Counted from the first letter of the stretch, positions 49,560-61,019 are shown. The stretch: 64,000 nucleotides of DNA from Hermatobates lingyangjiaoensis (GCA_026182355.1 JAPFBL010000255.1:2542001-2606000); one strand, 5' to 3'. Program-made: numbers and translations. The notes: generated from the letters alone by a model not told the origin.

Positions 49560-49613
49560 ACATGTGCTGTATGCGATCTCTATCGGTTAGCTTTACTTCT
49601 TTCTTTCTGTAGT
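49560..49613 (+). repeat. 54-bp direct duplication, copy 1
   Basis: ACATGTGCTGTATGCGATCT followed by CTATCGGTTAGCTTTACTTC and TTTCTTTCTGTAGT. It differs from 50076-50129 at a single base. Confidence 0.9.
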
Positions 49614-50075
49614 GCACCATGATGGGTTAAGGGTTAAGCTCATCAAAACTTATGAAAATGACTATTTATAACACGATAACATATGGGGAAAGACACTTGT
49701 CAGCACACGCCCTAGTAACAGTATATCACTGTGGTAACCAATTACCTAAGAATCTGAATATTTATTTATAAATAACCATAACACAATATTATGTAATAAC
49801 GCAAAATTACGACAGACATTATTTTAATAAGTTAATTAGTTTTATTTGAATATCTGAAATCTTCACGATAATTTTTGCAACCTTACCAATATATTTTTGA
49901 AAATATTTGTCTTTAAAATTTTTTTTAAACTTTGTGTAATTTGTTGAAAAATAATATTGTTTTGGTTAAACAGTACCGTTATTTTCCATAGTTCTAGAAT
50001 CTTCTCCATTGGGGAATATCGTTGAGAACTCTTTCCTTTTTACCAATGCCATTTTTCGTATTTAGCAAGAGATAT

Positions 50076-50129
50076 ACATGTGCTGTATGCGATCTCTATC
50101 GTTTAGCTTTACTTCTTTCTTTCTGTAGT
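50076..50129 (+). repeat. 54-bp direct duplication, copy 2
   Basis: Same 54 bp with G to T at one place (CGTTTAG). An upstream ATTTTTC(A/G)TATTTAGC block is also shared, but it lies much closer to the 54-bp block in this copy. Confidence 0.9.
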
Positions 50130-53100
50130 TTTACTTTATTTCCATGTTTGTCACCAATATGTTTATAATTAGTTTATAATATTATGATTTGATTATAAAC
50201 TAATTTTTAACTACTAGCTAGCTTCAGTTATAAATGCACACCTATTTGTTGTTTCCAACATCTACCAGTGATAAGCTTTTGTGTTTTGTACGCTTCTTGG
50301 AAAGGAAAGCGGAAAGTGTGGTTCATTTACCAATTTGACCCATTTGAGTTATAGGCTTCAGGAGCGAAGTCAAATTTTATTTTGCTTAAGTTTATTCAAA
50401 TAAGAATTTTTATCAAATGCTGTCACCGGATAGACTCGAAACCGAATCGTTATACTTGTACTTCACATTTTTAATCAGTGCCAAATGTATATCTTAAGGA
50501 ATTTGTTTTAAATTAATTCTATCTAACAATCCTACACTATCTCGTTAAAATATCAAAATTAAAATATTTTAAATGTTTGTTGAGGTGTTATAAGTGACTT
50601 ATTTCATCAATGAGTTTTCGATTATATGAAACGTTTCAGGACTGAAGATAGTTAAAATATTAATGATTATTTCTTTAGTTAAAATACCTTCAATATTGAT
50701 TAAATTATAAGTTTTTTATGATTTATATTAATTGTTAAATTAATTTTAGATGACAAGTGAGTTCAATATTCCTCTGAAGAATGTACGACCATTTTGGAAA
50801 ATTCATCAGAATAGAAGACAAGTTAATGTTAGGCATATGTTGAACAAAACAGCGTCATATTGGCTTTGTTTGTTTTCAACTGATAGACTTAAACGAAATG
50901 AAGTTCACTTTTCGTAGGTACTGAAGAATTTCACTACGAAAAATATTCCAATGAAGTAATCTGGAAGGGTCAAATCAGTTAGTATTTATAACCGCTACTG
51001 TGAGTTAATCTGAATATAGCCGGCTGTCCAGATAGGAGGTTGTATTGATAGGTTCTGATGTAAAATAAGATAACTTGCTGGAGGTATCTTAGGCTGTCTT
51101 GTATGGGCGACTTCAAACACCTTTCAACCTTCTTCAGCTTCAACATCCATGGCTCAGGGCGATACAATGAAACCCGAACAACGGCTAGTATGTTATAAGT
51201 CAAACATATAAGAAGATTTTTAGGGGCAGTGCTGGCTTAGTTCTAAACAAATCGTTTTCAACCCTCTAACGTACTCATCTAAGACAATTGAATGAACACA
51301 ACACTATTTTCATGGTTGTCATAACCTGGCTAACGTTACTTTTAATTTACGAATCTGTTGAAGAGAATTTTACAGTAAAAGCAAGTGAAGTGAGGATAAT
51401 GGTGGTCAGGAAGTAAAGCAGGGGAGTAAAGGAGGGGACAGGTTCAATAAGGAATGAGTGACTGATCACCCCCTCCTCCCAATAAATCAGCCTCGCCTTC
51501 CCCTATACCTTTTCCTGCTGCCAGCAAGAAATCTATCAGCCACACATCCACTCTCCACCCTACTTGAATAAATCCCTTTTATTATCAAATGCAAAATATT
51601 TCACTTTATCCTCAAAGAAAATATTCAAAAACTTTTATCCTTGCCGCTATTATTCATGAAGAAGCCATAAATATTTCTGAACGAGAAACTTTACATTAAG
51701 AAATAAATAACATATTTATAATGATCAAATAACATAATTCATTTCTAATAGAAGTCTATCATACAAATTACGGTTATAACACGGTAGCTGGTCGTGAATA
51801 TCAGTAATTGTGCACCGATGGAAAGTAATTAAAATGTCGTTAAACCACAAGAATAAGTCAGCTATTGTGGAAATAGCACTCTTTGACCTACTATCAGCAA
51901 ACGAAAGTATTAATAAATAATTGAAATAAAGAATAAACATCAGAAACTAAATGAATTAGTTTTTGAGTTGCCTTCTATTCATTCAATTTAAATGTTTTAT
52001 TCTCTTTTCATTTCTTTTTTGTTTTAAAAATATAAAACTTACTGATTTGAAGTTTCGTATTATTTCATAATATTTTTAAAAATTGATGTGATCATACTTT
52101 TTCATAGAAGTGAAAAAATGAATATATGCTATGTTTTAAGCACTAGTATGTGTTGTGTTATACACTAGAAAGGGTTTTGCACAAATACAAATATAATGAC
52201 GTTTGTATATAGGATCGACATTTACACAGTATGCTGTATGTAATGTATTTGACAACAACACTGGTAAACTAATTCGTACCACTCGCTGCTTATCGAAATT
52301 TATTATAAAAAGTAAGTATTTATCTCACCCACTTCAGAGTACAAGCTTCTAAGACTTTTTGCCTCAATATCACCGATAGCTAGAACCTGTTATCAGTGAG
52401 AATTCTTTTGAGGCTAGATTTGGTGTACGTATCAAAGGAGAAGTTGGTGATAGCTGCTGCTGAGTTGTTTCAAAACAAAGTCCCTATCAAGGGATACCAC
52501 GAAGAGGTGTCACTCAACCTATCTACTGACCTTTGTAGGTTTGGAAGTTATCAATTTGTTCTTGATATCATTGTTTTCTTAGATTTAACAGAGGGTTTTT
52601 TTTTTAGAAATATTTGCCCAACTACTTGTTAAAGGTTAAAAATTATTTGGGATATTTGAGTTACAGTTCATATTCTGAAAGGAGACAATGCTGCTCGGTG
52701 TGCAGTGAACACTACAAGATATAGGTTAAGCAGACGTATTGATAATTCCTAGCATGCCATTTATCTACCTATCGAGTAATATTATTATTATTTTTTAATT
52801 AATCTCATAAGAAATGAATTCTTTGCTTCTTCATTTATGCAAATTTGTAAATTTTCATTATTCATTACACTTATAATGTATATTGATTATTATTTCATTC
52901 TTCATTAAATAGAGAAAAGAAACTGTTCAAACTTGAGGCTGATATTCTATACAAACAATTACACTTCAATGCAATAAAAGTTCTTTTCTTAGATTTGATG
53001 GCACTACGATCATTTTGTCACTACCTTTGCTTACATGAAGGAATTCACTTCTGTTACTTGTATTTGATCAAAGGAATCAAGTTAAGAAAGGCATATGAGT

Positions 53101-53571
53101 AACATTTAATCTCAATTTTAAGCGTTAAATAATTCTTAGTAAAAAATAATAAAAATATTTTTGCAAATTTAGTGAGGTTTTTGTGGATTTACTGTGCTTA
53201 ATAAAGAAGTCATATACACAGTTTGGTCTCGACACCGGATTTGCTAAATAATCATGTATTCAAGCTAGGACTACAAGCTCCTATTTGGATCTATTTAGTG
53301 ACTCTTGGAAATCATGAAATATAGGGAGTTGCTTTTAGCAAGTAATGTAGTATAGGGTAAAAAGTGTTGAAGATGTCCGCCATTGGCATTCGTTTGCATA
53401 GTTTTACAAGGCTGTTTTCTACTCCATTCCCAATGCAGGTGTTTCATATGAATTCATCTTCTACACTTATAATTTCTTATTTATTTTGTCAGTTTGACCC
53501 GACCCTCGGGTATTAGTCACAAACTGCTACTCATACATATATACGTATTTGGTTTAAAATTATATAAATCA
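50130..53571. other. Unassigned AT-rich region
   Basis: Short frames (50979-51203 minus, 51725-51940 minus, 52396-52632 plus) have no recognised domain. No gene is supported. Confidence 0.4.
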
Positions 53572-53664
53572 CTAGCAAATGTACCCGTCTTTGACGGAAT
53601 CAAAAATTCTATTATACTTGGTATTCCAACATATCAATTATAGTATTATACTAATACTATAATT
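53572..53664 (-). mobile_element. Helitron 3' end with terminal hairpin
   Basis: Read on the minus strand, a CCGTC/GACGG hairpin (forward 53585-53597) is followed by GTACATTTG and ends CTAG next to T (53571). A hairpin followed by CTRR and insertion before T is the defining Helitron 3' terminus. A second, perfect 13-bp palindrome lies just inside (53636-53648 with 53652-53664). It sits in the correct orientation just past the stop of the helicase relic at 53707. Confidence 0.82.
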
Positions 53665-53706
53665 CGAAATTATAGAATAGTAGAAAACACCATTATTGGT
53701 ACAGTG

Positions 53707-54335
53707 TTAAACAAATGCCTCTGTATACACTACATTAGCTGTCTGTCCTTCAGGTTCATGGAAGAACAATCAGTTGAAACCTCTGACTATTGAGCAAGTA
53801 AACTACAGTTGACCATGTGAGAAAAACTTGGTTTCGCTAACTTGAATTCCTGCGTTAGATAAAGTCTCCCTTTGCGACTTAGTTAACGTCATTGCGAAAT
53901 AGACTCTGAGGGGACCTTGCAATCATTTGAATGGAAACAGACAGTGGTTCGGAAGACTCCCCAATACCACATCCAGTCATTATGTCCGCCTCTATGGCAT
54001 ATCTGTGTAGAGCACGAACTCAGAGTCGTGTCCCGTTGCACAGTTTTTGGGTCACTCATGTTTCGTAACATGAAATTTGTTACTGCTATAAATTGCAGCA
54101 TCATTGGTGCTCCTACTTTAAGTTTTTACTCATGAGCAGGCAGTCCAGGAGAAATAAATTCAGGGTCAAGAAATTCAATTAGATAATGAACTGCTTCTTC
54201 ATCACTAATCCAATCTCTTTACTGACTTGTAAGTTCTTTCCTCGGCTTCATATAGCGTAAGAACTTGTTTGTTGATTTCTCATGCCTGTTCATATTAAGG
54301 GCTGAGAATTGCTCGTTTACAAAACATTTATTCTC
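53707..54335 (-). pseudogene. Helitron PIF1-type helicase relic, C-terminal part
   Basis: Read on the minus strand across several frameshifts and stops, it gives EINKQVLTLYEAEERTYKSV, then SDEEAVHYLIEFLDPEF and SPGLPAHE, KLKVGAPMML, LRNMSDPK, EADIMTGCGIGES, and finally FSHGQL, HEPEGQTANVVYTEAFV and a stop. These follow the order of the last helicase blocks of Helitron Rep/helicase proteins (RAIL.P…IN…, YPIEFLN…G.PPH.L.LKVG.P.MLLRN, IL.G…GE, FSHGQLYVA.SR, NVVY.EA). The rolling-circle Rep domain and the Walker motifs are not in the window. It is an old, non-functional copy. Confidence 0.85.
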
Positions 54336-54514
54336 AAAGATAGTACATCCTTAACTCTGTGAAACACCATTTCAATGATGTCAAATACGCAATATATTCA
54401 TGTGCTCATCAATTTTAATTGAAATTAAAATCAACTAACAATACCTACTTGTCACACCTGTGTATTTTCAAAACAAACTTGTCTGTGAAGTTAGGAAAAT
54501 ACAGCTAAAAGCCC

Positions 54515-54804
54515 CATAACTTCGCTTCTGTACTGAATTAATAATCTATTTAGAGCCCATATTTTAAGTTAGGCACACACAAATCCAGTGTCAATGTTTC
54601 AGCTCGCTATGTCTTATGGTGGCTGAGTTTACTTGTGACAAACATTTTTGCGTTAAACGTCCATAACTTCACTTCTACGTTGAATTTCTAATCAATTCAT
54701 AGCCTATATTTTAAGTTAGACCTACACAAATCTACTGTAAAAGTTTCAGCTTTATATGTCTTATGGTAGCTGAGTTTACCTGTGACAAAGTTTTGCGGAC
54801 AAAC
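54515..54804 (+). repeat. Tandem duplication, two units of 147 bp
   Basis: CATAACTTC recurs at 54515 and 54662. Both units share CCTATATTTTAAGTTAG-like, CACAAATC, AAGTTTCAGCT-like, TATGTCTTATGG and GCTGAGTTTAC blocks. It is followed by GGACAAACCGACAAACCGAC. Its position suggests it belongs to the Helitron's internal or 5' non-coding part, which I cannot prove. Confidence 0.8.
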
Positions 54805-55487
54805 CGACAAACCGACAGAAATTTTTCTAAGGGTGGATTCGGTTTCTCGAATGTATGAAACGTAAAGAAAACTTGAAATGAGTCAGTTCTAAGCAATGTA
54901 CAGACAAAATCATTATTTTATTTATAAAGATAACAAAAACTAACATCTTTCCGTATAAAACATTATAGTGGCGTATAAGCACAAATAAAAAATCAAGTTT
55001 AAGTAAATATATTATGTTAAGTACTAATATATTATAATCTAAGTACTAATTAGTTATATGTTTTAAAGCAAATATATTATTAAATTGCAATAATGAGTCG
55101 TCAGAATATTCTATTGGGTACAGAAAATCGGAAGTTCAGCTCACAGATTCTGTGATATATGTACTTTATAATTTGAAATTTGACCGTTTTATTTGTATTA
55201 TTACACAGTTTGCTCAAAAAAAAAGACAAAATTTTACCATACCTAATACTTAATTAGTTACTTCAAAGTATATCATTGTTATTTTTGTAGGAAAAGTAAA
55301 AAAATAATTGGGAGTATTGAATAATTTTTTCTATTTGCCAAAAATAACAAAGTATTCAGCAGACCATTTTGTCAAAATTCATACATCAAAGAAAAGAATT
55401 TGCATGTAAGGTTACTAGGAAAGTAAAGACCGGAAGATTTCAAAACTAAACAGTTCAGAATTTAATGGTTCCCGAGACATTAAACGT
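54805..55487. other. Unassigned AT-rich region
   Basis: May include the lost 5' part of the mariner at 55488, but nothing can be aligned confidently. Confidence 0.4.
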
Positions 55488-55708
55488 CCAGCATATTCTC
55501 CTGATTTAGCCCCCTGCGATTATTTTCTGCTTCCAAACCTAACGAAATGGCTGGACAGTAAGAAATTTGAGTCGAATGAACAAGTCATTACCGAAAGAAA
55601 CGTATATTTTGAGAGCTTTGAGGAAACGTATTATTTGGAGGGAATAAAAAAATAGAAAAACGCTGGACTAAATGTATCGAGCTAAAAGGTGACTATGTAG
55701 AAAAATAA
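55488..55708 (+). pseudogene. Second mariner transposase, C-terminal relic
   Basis: The frame reads PAYSPDLAPCDYFLLPNLTK, WLDSKKFESNEQVITERNVY and FESFEETYYLEGIKK. After a one-base loss near 55650 it continues EKRWTKCIELKGDYVEK and a stop. SPDLAPCD is the third catalytic Asp block of mariner, and the C-terminus matches the mariner pattern of K/W-rich then YVEK. The sequence differs clearly from the element at 21.7 kb, so a different mariner lineage is represented. The upstream two thirds are absent or unrecognisable. Confidence 0.85.
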
Positions 55709-55740
55709 AATGTTTTTTTGCCGAAAAAATTTTGTTTTAT

Positions 55741-55771
55741 TCAAAAAGTCACGGACTTATCGAACCCTCTC
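55741..55771 (-). repeat. Putative mariner terminal repeat, right end
   Basis: The minus strand reads GAGAGGGTTCGATAAGTCCG then TGACTTTTTGA, directly followed outward by TA (55772-55773). It lies 33 bp past the transposase stop, where a mariner end is expected. No matching left repeat was found upstream. Confidence 0.55.
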
Positions 55772-56039
55772 TAATTAAATTTTATAGATCAAATACAATA
55801 AACATTAGTAACGGTCTTTTCAAACTTGATTCTTTCTTTCCGATAGTAATAGCCTCAACGAAGAGGGTTGACAGCTACCGGATAGTTTTTTACTATTTCT
55901 TCCTGTACTCCTTTGTTTACCCTAACCTCTCTCTCTGGACTATTGTCCTTTCCTGCACATTACACCCTTTTAAAATACCACTCTCCCATCCCACTCCTTT
56001 GAACCCTTCACCATGATATTTCTGTATCTAGTGTTTCAG

Positions 56040-56188
56040 TTCCAGTGTTTTTGACTCTGACGAAGATCGCTTGTTCTGGTTGAAAGATGTTAGTCCTTTT
56101 TTCCCATTTCATATTGTGGTGTATAGATCATTGATTGTTATTTCACGTGTTTATTGTGAAATCTTGTTATATATATATATATATATAT
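56040..56188 (+). repeat. Family A half-module ending in (TA)n
   Basis: One arm only: GTTTTTGACTCTGACGAAGA, TCGCTTGTTCTGGTTGAAAG, then TTTCCCATTTCATATTGTGG and TTATTTCACGTGTTTATTGT. The hammerhead core at 56053-56095 is decayed: helix III reads AGATGT, breaking the self-complementary hexamer. (TA)n lies at 56168-56188. Confidence 0.8.
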
Positions 56189-56611
56189 GAAAACAAACCA
56201 CAAGGAAAAAAAAAAGAAAACAGATAGAAAAAATGCTCTGAGGCCTTTCAATTTATGTCATCAGAGAGCAAACAAGGTAAGAACTAGAAGGTAACATCAA
56301 AGGTGTGTACAAGGAAGGTAACTAAACAGCTGGGAAAACAAAAGTCGAAGAGGCATAATAAGAAAAAAACAAAAAATACCCAATACAATTAAGCAATGCA
56401 AATTGAACAATAAGAAAATTAGTTAAATTAAAAAAATAAAAATATAAATAGAATAAGAAACAAGTGTTATATATAATTCCTAACTATAAACAATATATAA
56501 TAAATATAAACAAATATATACAAATTAAATTAATGCAATATCAAAAAATAAACAATAATAAATGATTAACAAAACAAAAATACATGAGAAAGTAAATAAG
56601 TCAAATAAAAA
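56189..56611 (-). repeat. PLE 3' non-coding region with family C module
   Basis: Lies between the endonuclease stop and (TA)n. The minus strand ends with the hammerhead at 56234-56270 followed by TTTTTTTTTTTCCTTGTGGT. It matches the 39.2-kb module, which ties family C to this PLE. Confidence 0.7.
56234..56270 (-). ncRNA. Candidate hammerhead ribozyme downstream of PLE endonuclease
   Basis: Minus strand: TGCTCT (helix I), CTGATGA, CATAAATT, GAAA, GGCCT, C, AGAGCA (helix I). Helix I is six perfect pairs flush with the core. AGGCCT is a self-complementary helix III, and cleavage would follow C in the UC context. The weak point is helix II: only CA/TG can pair around UAAAU, and that pairing uses the G of GAAA. 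It may be inactive or need partners. Confidence 0.6.
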
Positions 56612-57130
56612 TTATGTTCTATTATTAGAATCCACAATCTGGTCAGAGTTCATGTTCAACGTTGCAAGTACATTCCGAAGGTCACCCACAGGACCAATTT
56701 GCCTAACTATACCTTCAATTAAAATTTCATCCAATCTAAAAAGCCCATGACTTATATTTATTAGTTTATCAAAATTATACTTAATTAGGGCACTTTCTAC
56801 TAAGTTCCTTTCCACATCAGATGAGAGAAATATCAATTCCTTGGAATCTTCCCATTTTATTGAATGATTTTTTGAATTAATATGTTGGAACAAGGCACTT
56901 GATTCTTCTTGCCTCCTGATAGTGTATTTATGTTGCTTCACTCTAGTAAGCAAACTTTTTCCCGTTTGTCCAACATATGAAAAATCACAATCTCTACAAG
57001 GAATCCTATAAACACAACCTTCCTTTTCTTTTCTTTCACAATTATTTACAAGTCTGTTTAATAATTTCCCACCACTACTGAAAACAACTGAAATATCCAT
57101 TTTTTTCAAAAATACTGGGATGTCTTTTAA
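56612..57130 (-). pseudogene. PLE GIY-YIG endonuclease domain, 5'-truncated copy
   Basis: An open 165-codon frame (57109-56612) is the longest in the window. It contains CVYRIPCRDCDFSYVGQTGK, the GIY-YIG signature with the paired cysteines typical of PLEs, then SLLTRVKQH (catalytic Arg position), SALFQHINSKNHSIKWED and ERNLVESALIK (catalytic Glu). It ends QIGPVGDLRNVL…NNRT. The frame can be read a little upstream to the (TA)n tract at 57135. No reverse transcriptase precedes it, so the element was 5'-truncated on insertion. The domain itself is undamaged, so it is young. I label it pseudogene because the element is incomplete. Confidence 0.9.

Positions 57131-57134
<4 letters not shown>

Positions 57135-57189
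<55 letters not shown>
57135..57189. repeat. (TA)n microsatellite
   Basis: About 50 bp of TA at the 5' junction of the truncated PLE. Confidence 0.95.
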
Positions 57190-58295
57190 ATGAAATATGA
57201 AGTTAGGTTTTCAATTTCCTTAATGTTTATAACATTTTTATTCATCACCTTATGTTGTTAATAAATACTAAAATAAAAAGTTTCGTTTATTTAATTTGTT
57301 ATGTACAACTAAAAATAAACTCTACCTTTCAATCTAAACAAAAAAGTTATTATGACAGGAAACACATGGAAGACCAAACTGAACATACATAACTGGCACA
57401 ACTGGTTTATAAGATATAAAACAGTTGAAGCATTCATTATTAGATTAATGTCTCTGTGTAATGTGTGTCGCGTTAGGATTGCCTCAGTGTGGCTTTCAAT
57501 GAAAGAAGTACATCCATAAGGAGTGCCTGTAGCGTATAATAAGCGTGGAGGACACTCAGCGGGAGAGGTCCTCCTCATTTCCCCTGCTTGACCGATTCCA
57601 GAGTCACCTGCGGCTCACTTTCACTACACCACCCTCCCTTTCCTCTTACTCCTCCTCAAATCCTAACATGTTCCTTTACTACAAACTAAAATGGAACATT
57701 TCGAATTAATTATAATTTTCTCATAGTAACTATTTCGAAGATTAACCATTTAGTAGGATTTTTAAGGATATCACAGTAAATAGGCTAAGGATATGACTTA
57801 CGGAATTGGAACATACTAGAAGGTGATAGGAAAACATAGTTGTATACATCAAAATGTTACTTTGGGCTTAATTTCTTAATTTTTGAAATAAACATGGATT
57901 ACATTACACAATTGATATTAACATAAATTTTAATAAAATAATGGTTAAAAATAAAACATTTTTGTTAAAATTATTGTAATTATTCCGCTTAAAATAGTGG
58001 TTGAAACTTGATACAGGTCAAAGCACAACTTAAGCTTTACGTGTTTCGTTCATCACTCAATGGGCTTGATAAAAATTATAAGCAAGCATTTTTTATTAAG
58101 ATCACTTGATTGTTTTCGTTATTTTATAGATACCAGGATAATGCTGTTATGTATTACTCGTTGATTATAAGACTATGGACCTATACTGTTACTTATAATT
58201 TTAACAATACTTAGTCAAGCTCTCCAAAAATCTTGCCTAATCGTAAAATATATATATAGTTTTCTATGAGTTGTCCGGGGAAAGGAATATGAAAG

Positions 58296-58298
<3 letters not shown>
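57190..58298. other. Unassigned region
   Basis: An 89-codon minus frame at 57309-57578 has no recognised domain. No gene is supported. Confidence 0.4.

Positions 58299-58340
<42 letters not shown>
58299..58340. repeat. (TA)n microsatellite
   Basis: Pure TA tract. Confidence 0.95.
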
Positions 58341-58343
<3 letters not shown>

Positions 58344-58522
58344 GAAATAAATTCAAAACAAAGGAAACACTCAGAAAGACACAGACATAACTCGCTGCCC
58401 TGCCTTTCTGCGGGACTCTTCGCTCTTCACACCTCCTGATGACGACGAAAGTCGAAATATCGATGTGATTTATGTCTGTGTCTTTCTGTGTGTTTCCTGC
58501 GTTTTGAATTTATTTCATTTAA
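58341..58522 (+). repeat. Inverted PLE-type module with CTGATGACG core
   Basis: Left arm AATGAAATAAATTCAAAAC… to AGAAAGACACAGACATAACT. The right arm (58468-58520) is its inverse. Between them CCTGATGACGACGAAAGTCG, then AAATATCGATGTGATTTATG (58434-58473). It closely matches the 18.0-18.2 kb module. Confidence 0.75.
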
Positions 58523-58561
58523 AAAAGTCCGCAGGACCGTTTCTTTTAATTGGTATATATA

Positions 58562-58783
58562 TTATAATTTACATATATATATATTAGTGTATTTGGGGAG
58601 CAGGCCTTCATCTATACAAGTTTTATTAAAACTTATGCCTATTTCTAATTTCGCACTTTTTCTAGTTAATTTTTCCCATCTTCTGACCTCTGCCTTCCAA
58701 GAGTTCGGGACTAGATATATTAATTTTCCAAAATTTTTATTTTTATAAACCAACATGTTTCGGTCCACATCGACCATTTTCAA
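58562..58783 (-). pseudogene. PLE open reading frame, N-terminal fragment
   Basis: The 73-residue frame starts MKMVDVDRNMLVYKNKNFGK and continues LIYLVPNSWKAEVRRWEKLT, then AKLEIGISFNKTCIDEGLLP and KYTNIYI. The last block matches 27319-27465, and the LVP…VR..E block matches 17448-17636. A ribozyme-like GGTC…GACC, GAAACATGTT order overlaps the start codons, but the CTGAAGA strand is broken (CTTGAAAA). The coding match ends at TNIYI in TA-rich DNA. It is a truncated fragment with no domain downstream. Confidence 0.7.
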
Positions 58784-58786
58784 GAT

Positions 58787-59136
58787 TATTTTTATATACA
58801 GCTACTTTCGCAAAATTATACATACTACGTAACAATAATAACATAACAATGATACTAATATACTAGAATACATTACTAAATAATTGTAATAAATTACTAA
58901 ACTAAACAATGACAACAAAATAGACGCACAAGGTTAACAATCATAACCTTCACACATACTACAACCTTCCACTTATTATGTTTGTTAACCTTGTGCGTCT
59001 ATTTTGTTATCATTGTTTAGTTTAGTAATTTATTACAATTATTTAGTAATGTATTCTAGTATATTAGTATCATTGTTATGTTATTATTGTTACGTAGTGT
59101 GTATAATTTTGCGAAAGTAGCTGTATATAAAAATAA
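58787..59136. repeat. Inverted repeat, about 154-bp arms, 41-nt loop
   Basis: Left arm 58787-58940 and right arm 58982-59136 are inverse copies with only a few mismatches (for example CAATGACAAC against CAATGATAAC). The left arm joins directly to the PLE N-terminal fragment, so the hairpin is likely the 5' non-coding part of that PLE in head-to-head arrangement. Confidence 0.93.
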
Positions 59137-61019
59137 AGTGTTTAACTAAAGTAGACCGAGTCCTGATAAACTTTAGTTTTGTATATGTATATATTTTATT
59201 GATACTGTTGATATTTCTAAACACGCTATACTATTTTTCTTTTTTCTCATTTCCCTCTAATATTCTAATTTCAGTTCTCAAATCTTAATTTGCTTTTTTT
59301 CATTATTATTTTGAGATTAATATTAATTAGTCTCATTTAAGATGACAGTTGACCTTTCCATGATATGATGAGTCAAAATCATTGAGGAGTAAATCTGAAC
59401 AGTTTATAAACTGTATATAAACTGTATATAAATATATGTAAATATATGTATGTAAACTGTATATAAATACTGTATATAAACAAACAATTTAGTTAATTAA
59501 ACAATTAATATGATCAGTTAGTTTTCCATTATACTTGTACATGGCATAATCTTTCATGCAATATCAAGAGCGTTCATAAAAATTTATGAAAAAATACCAA
59601 TATCCTTGTTAAAACTGTTTCCTTTACAGCTTAAATAACGTGGTGTCTGTCTGTCGCGCCTAAGACCGAGATAAGAAACAGCACTTGAGGATGTGAGTGT
59701 GGGAGATATTCCTTTTCCTTTCGCTCAGCATGCATGTGCCTGAAGACCATGCATCAGCGTTTGACATTTATGACTCTAAGATTAGCCAGGCGCCACCGCT
59801 CACTGTGATTTATAGATTTTCACTATATGATCCCTTATTCAAAAGAAATATTTGAATAATGGAAATTTCTAATTAAATAATCATTAAATTATAAAAGGGA
59901 ATTATCGTAACTCTTAAAAATAAATTAATGCATACTCGTATATATCTCTTTACCAAAAAAAAAAATATGCTTTTAAAATATATGATTATTCGGTCTGCTT
60001 ACAGTGACCAAGCAAACTTAATAAGCGACTCAAAATTGATTATCCCAGTGGTATCTTAGATTAAATTTAGCTGTACAAAAGAGGCTTATTTTTTAGCATT
60101 CGCTGGGGATTTAGTAGTGCATTGTTCTGATATTATTTTTTAATCGTAATTTTTAGTTTATGTGTTCCTTGATATAAAAAAAAGTTCAAATTAATTCTAC
60201 AAAATTCACCAACTATGTGTCATTTCCTAATGCCAGCTGAAAATTCCAAGGTATTTCTTTTCATCAGGTATTATTTATTCACAATTCCTGCATCAACTGA
60301 ATTGTAAGAAGATTTTTTTGTATTTTGCCTAGAAAATTTCCTCTAGTGTTTTTATAACTTTAAAAATAAATCTTCAGGTTGTAAATACTAAGGGAAGAAG
60401 CATAGATAGCTCAAGAAATAAATTAAAGTGTCAGTTGTAAAGGGATGTTTAGGTGACATTTTAAAAATTGTTCAGCTTTGTAAAGGCGGCTTGTTCAAGG
60501 TGATAGGAAATAAATGAACCCAGTGAGAAGGGGAACTTGAAGAGCCGTGAATGGGATGTCGGTCGTGGGTTTGTACTAGTTAACTGTTGGTGAATGTATG
60601 AGGCCTGACTGGAACATTTCACTCACTAATAGGGCCTTTCCAGGAATAGACAGAATGTGCAAATAATCTACGGCACTTCCGCTAGTATTGCTAGCAAACA
60701 TTCAACCTTTTCTTCATCTTAACAGAAGTCCGCCGAAACCAGATTCATCTTCAAGGAAACCATAAAAAAATTATTAAAATGCCTTACTATATTTTGTTCA
60801 TATATGAAATTATTTTATTATTATTATTATCATTTTATTTAATTATAAAGTTTCAGTTGTACCAGTAGAATAAAATCATGTAGTTCAATTTTTTTTTACT
60901 GCAATTATTACAGTACTCACACTGGTGGTAATGAATAAAACAAAGTCTCCACACAAAACATTCATTATCCCAGTATAAATAAATACCACAGAGTCAAAAA
61001 CTCGACTAAGTCAGTTGGA
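59137..61019. other. Unassigned AT-rich region
   Basis: Contains a small tandem of TATATAAACTG units near 59400-59480. No gene was seen. Confidence 0.45.
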
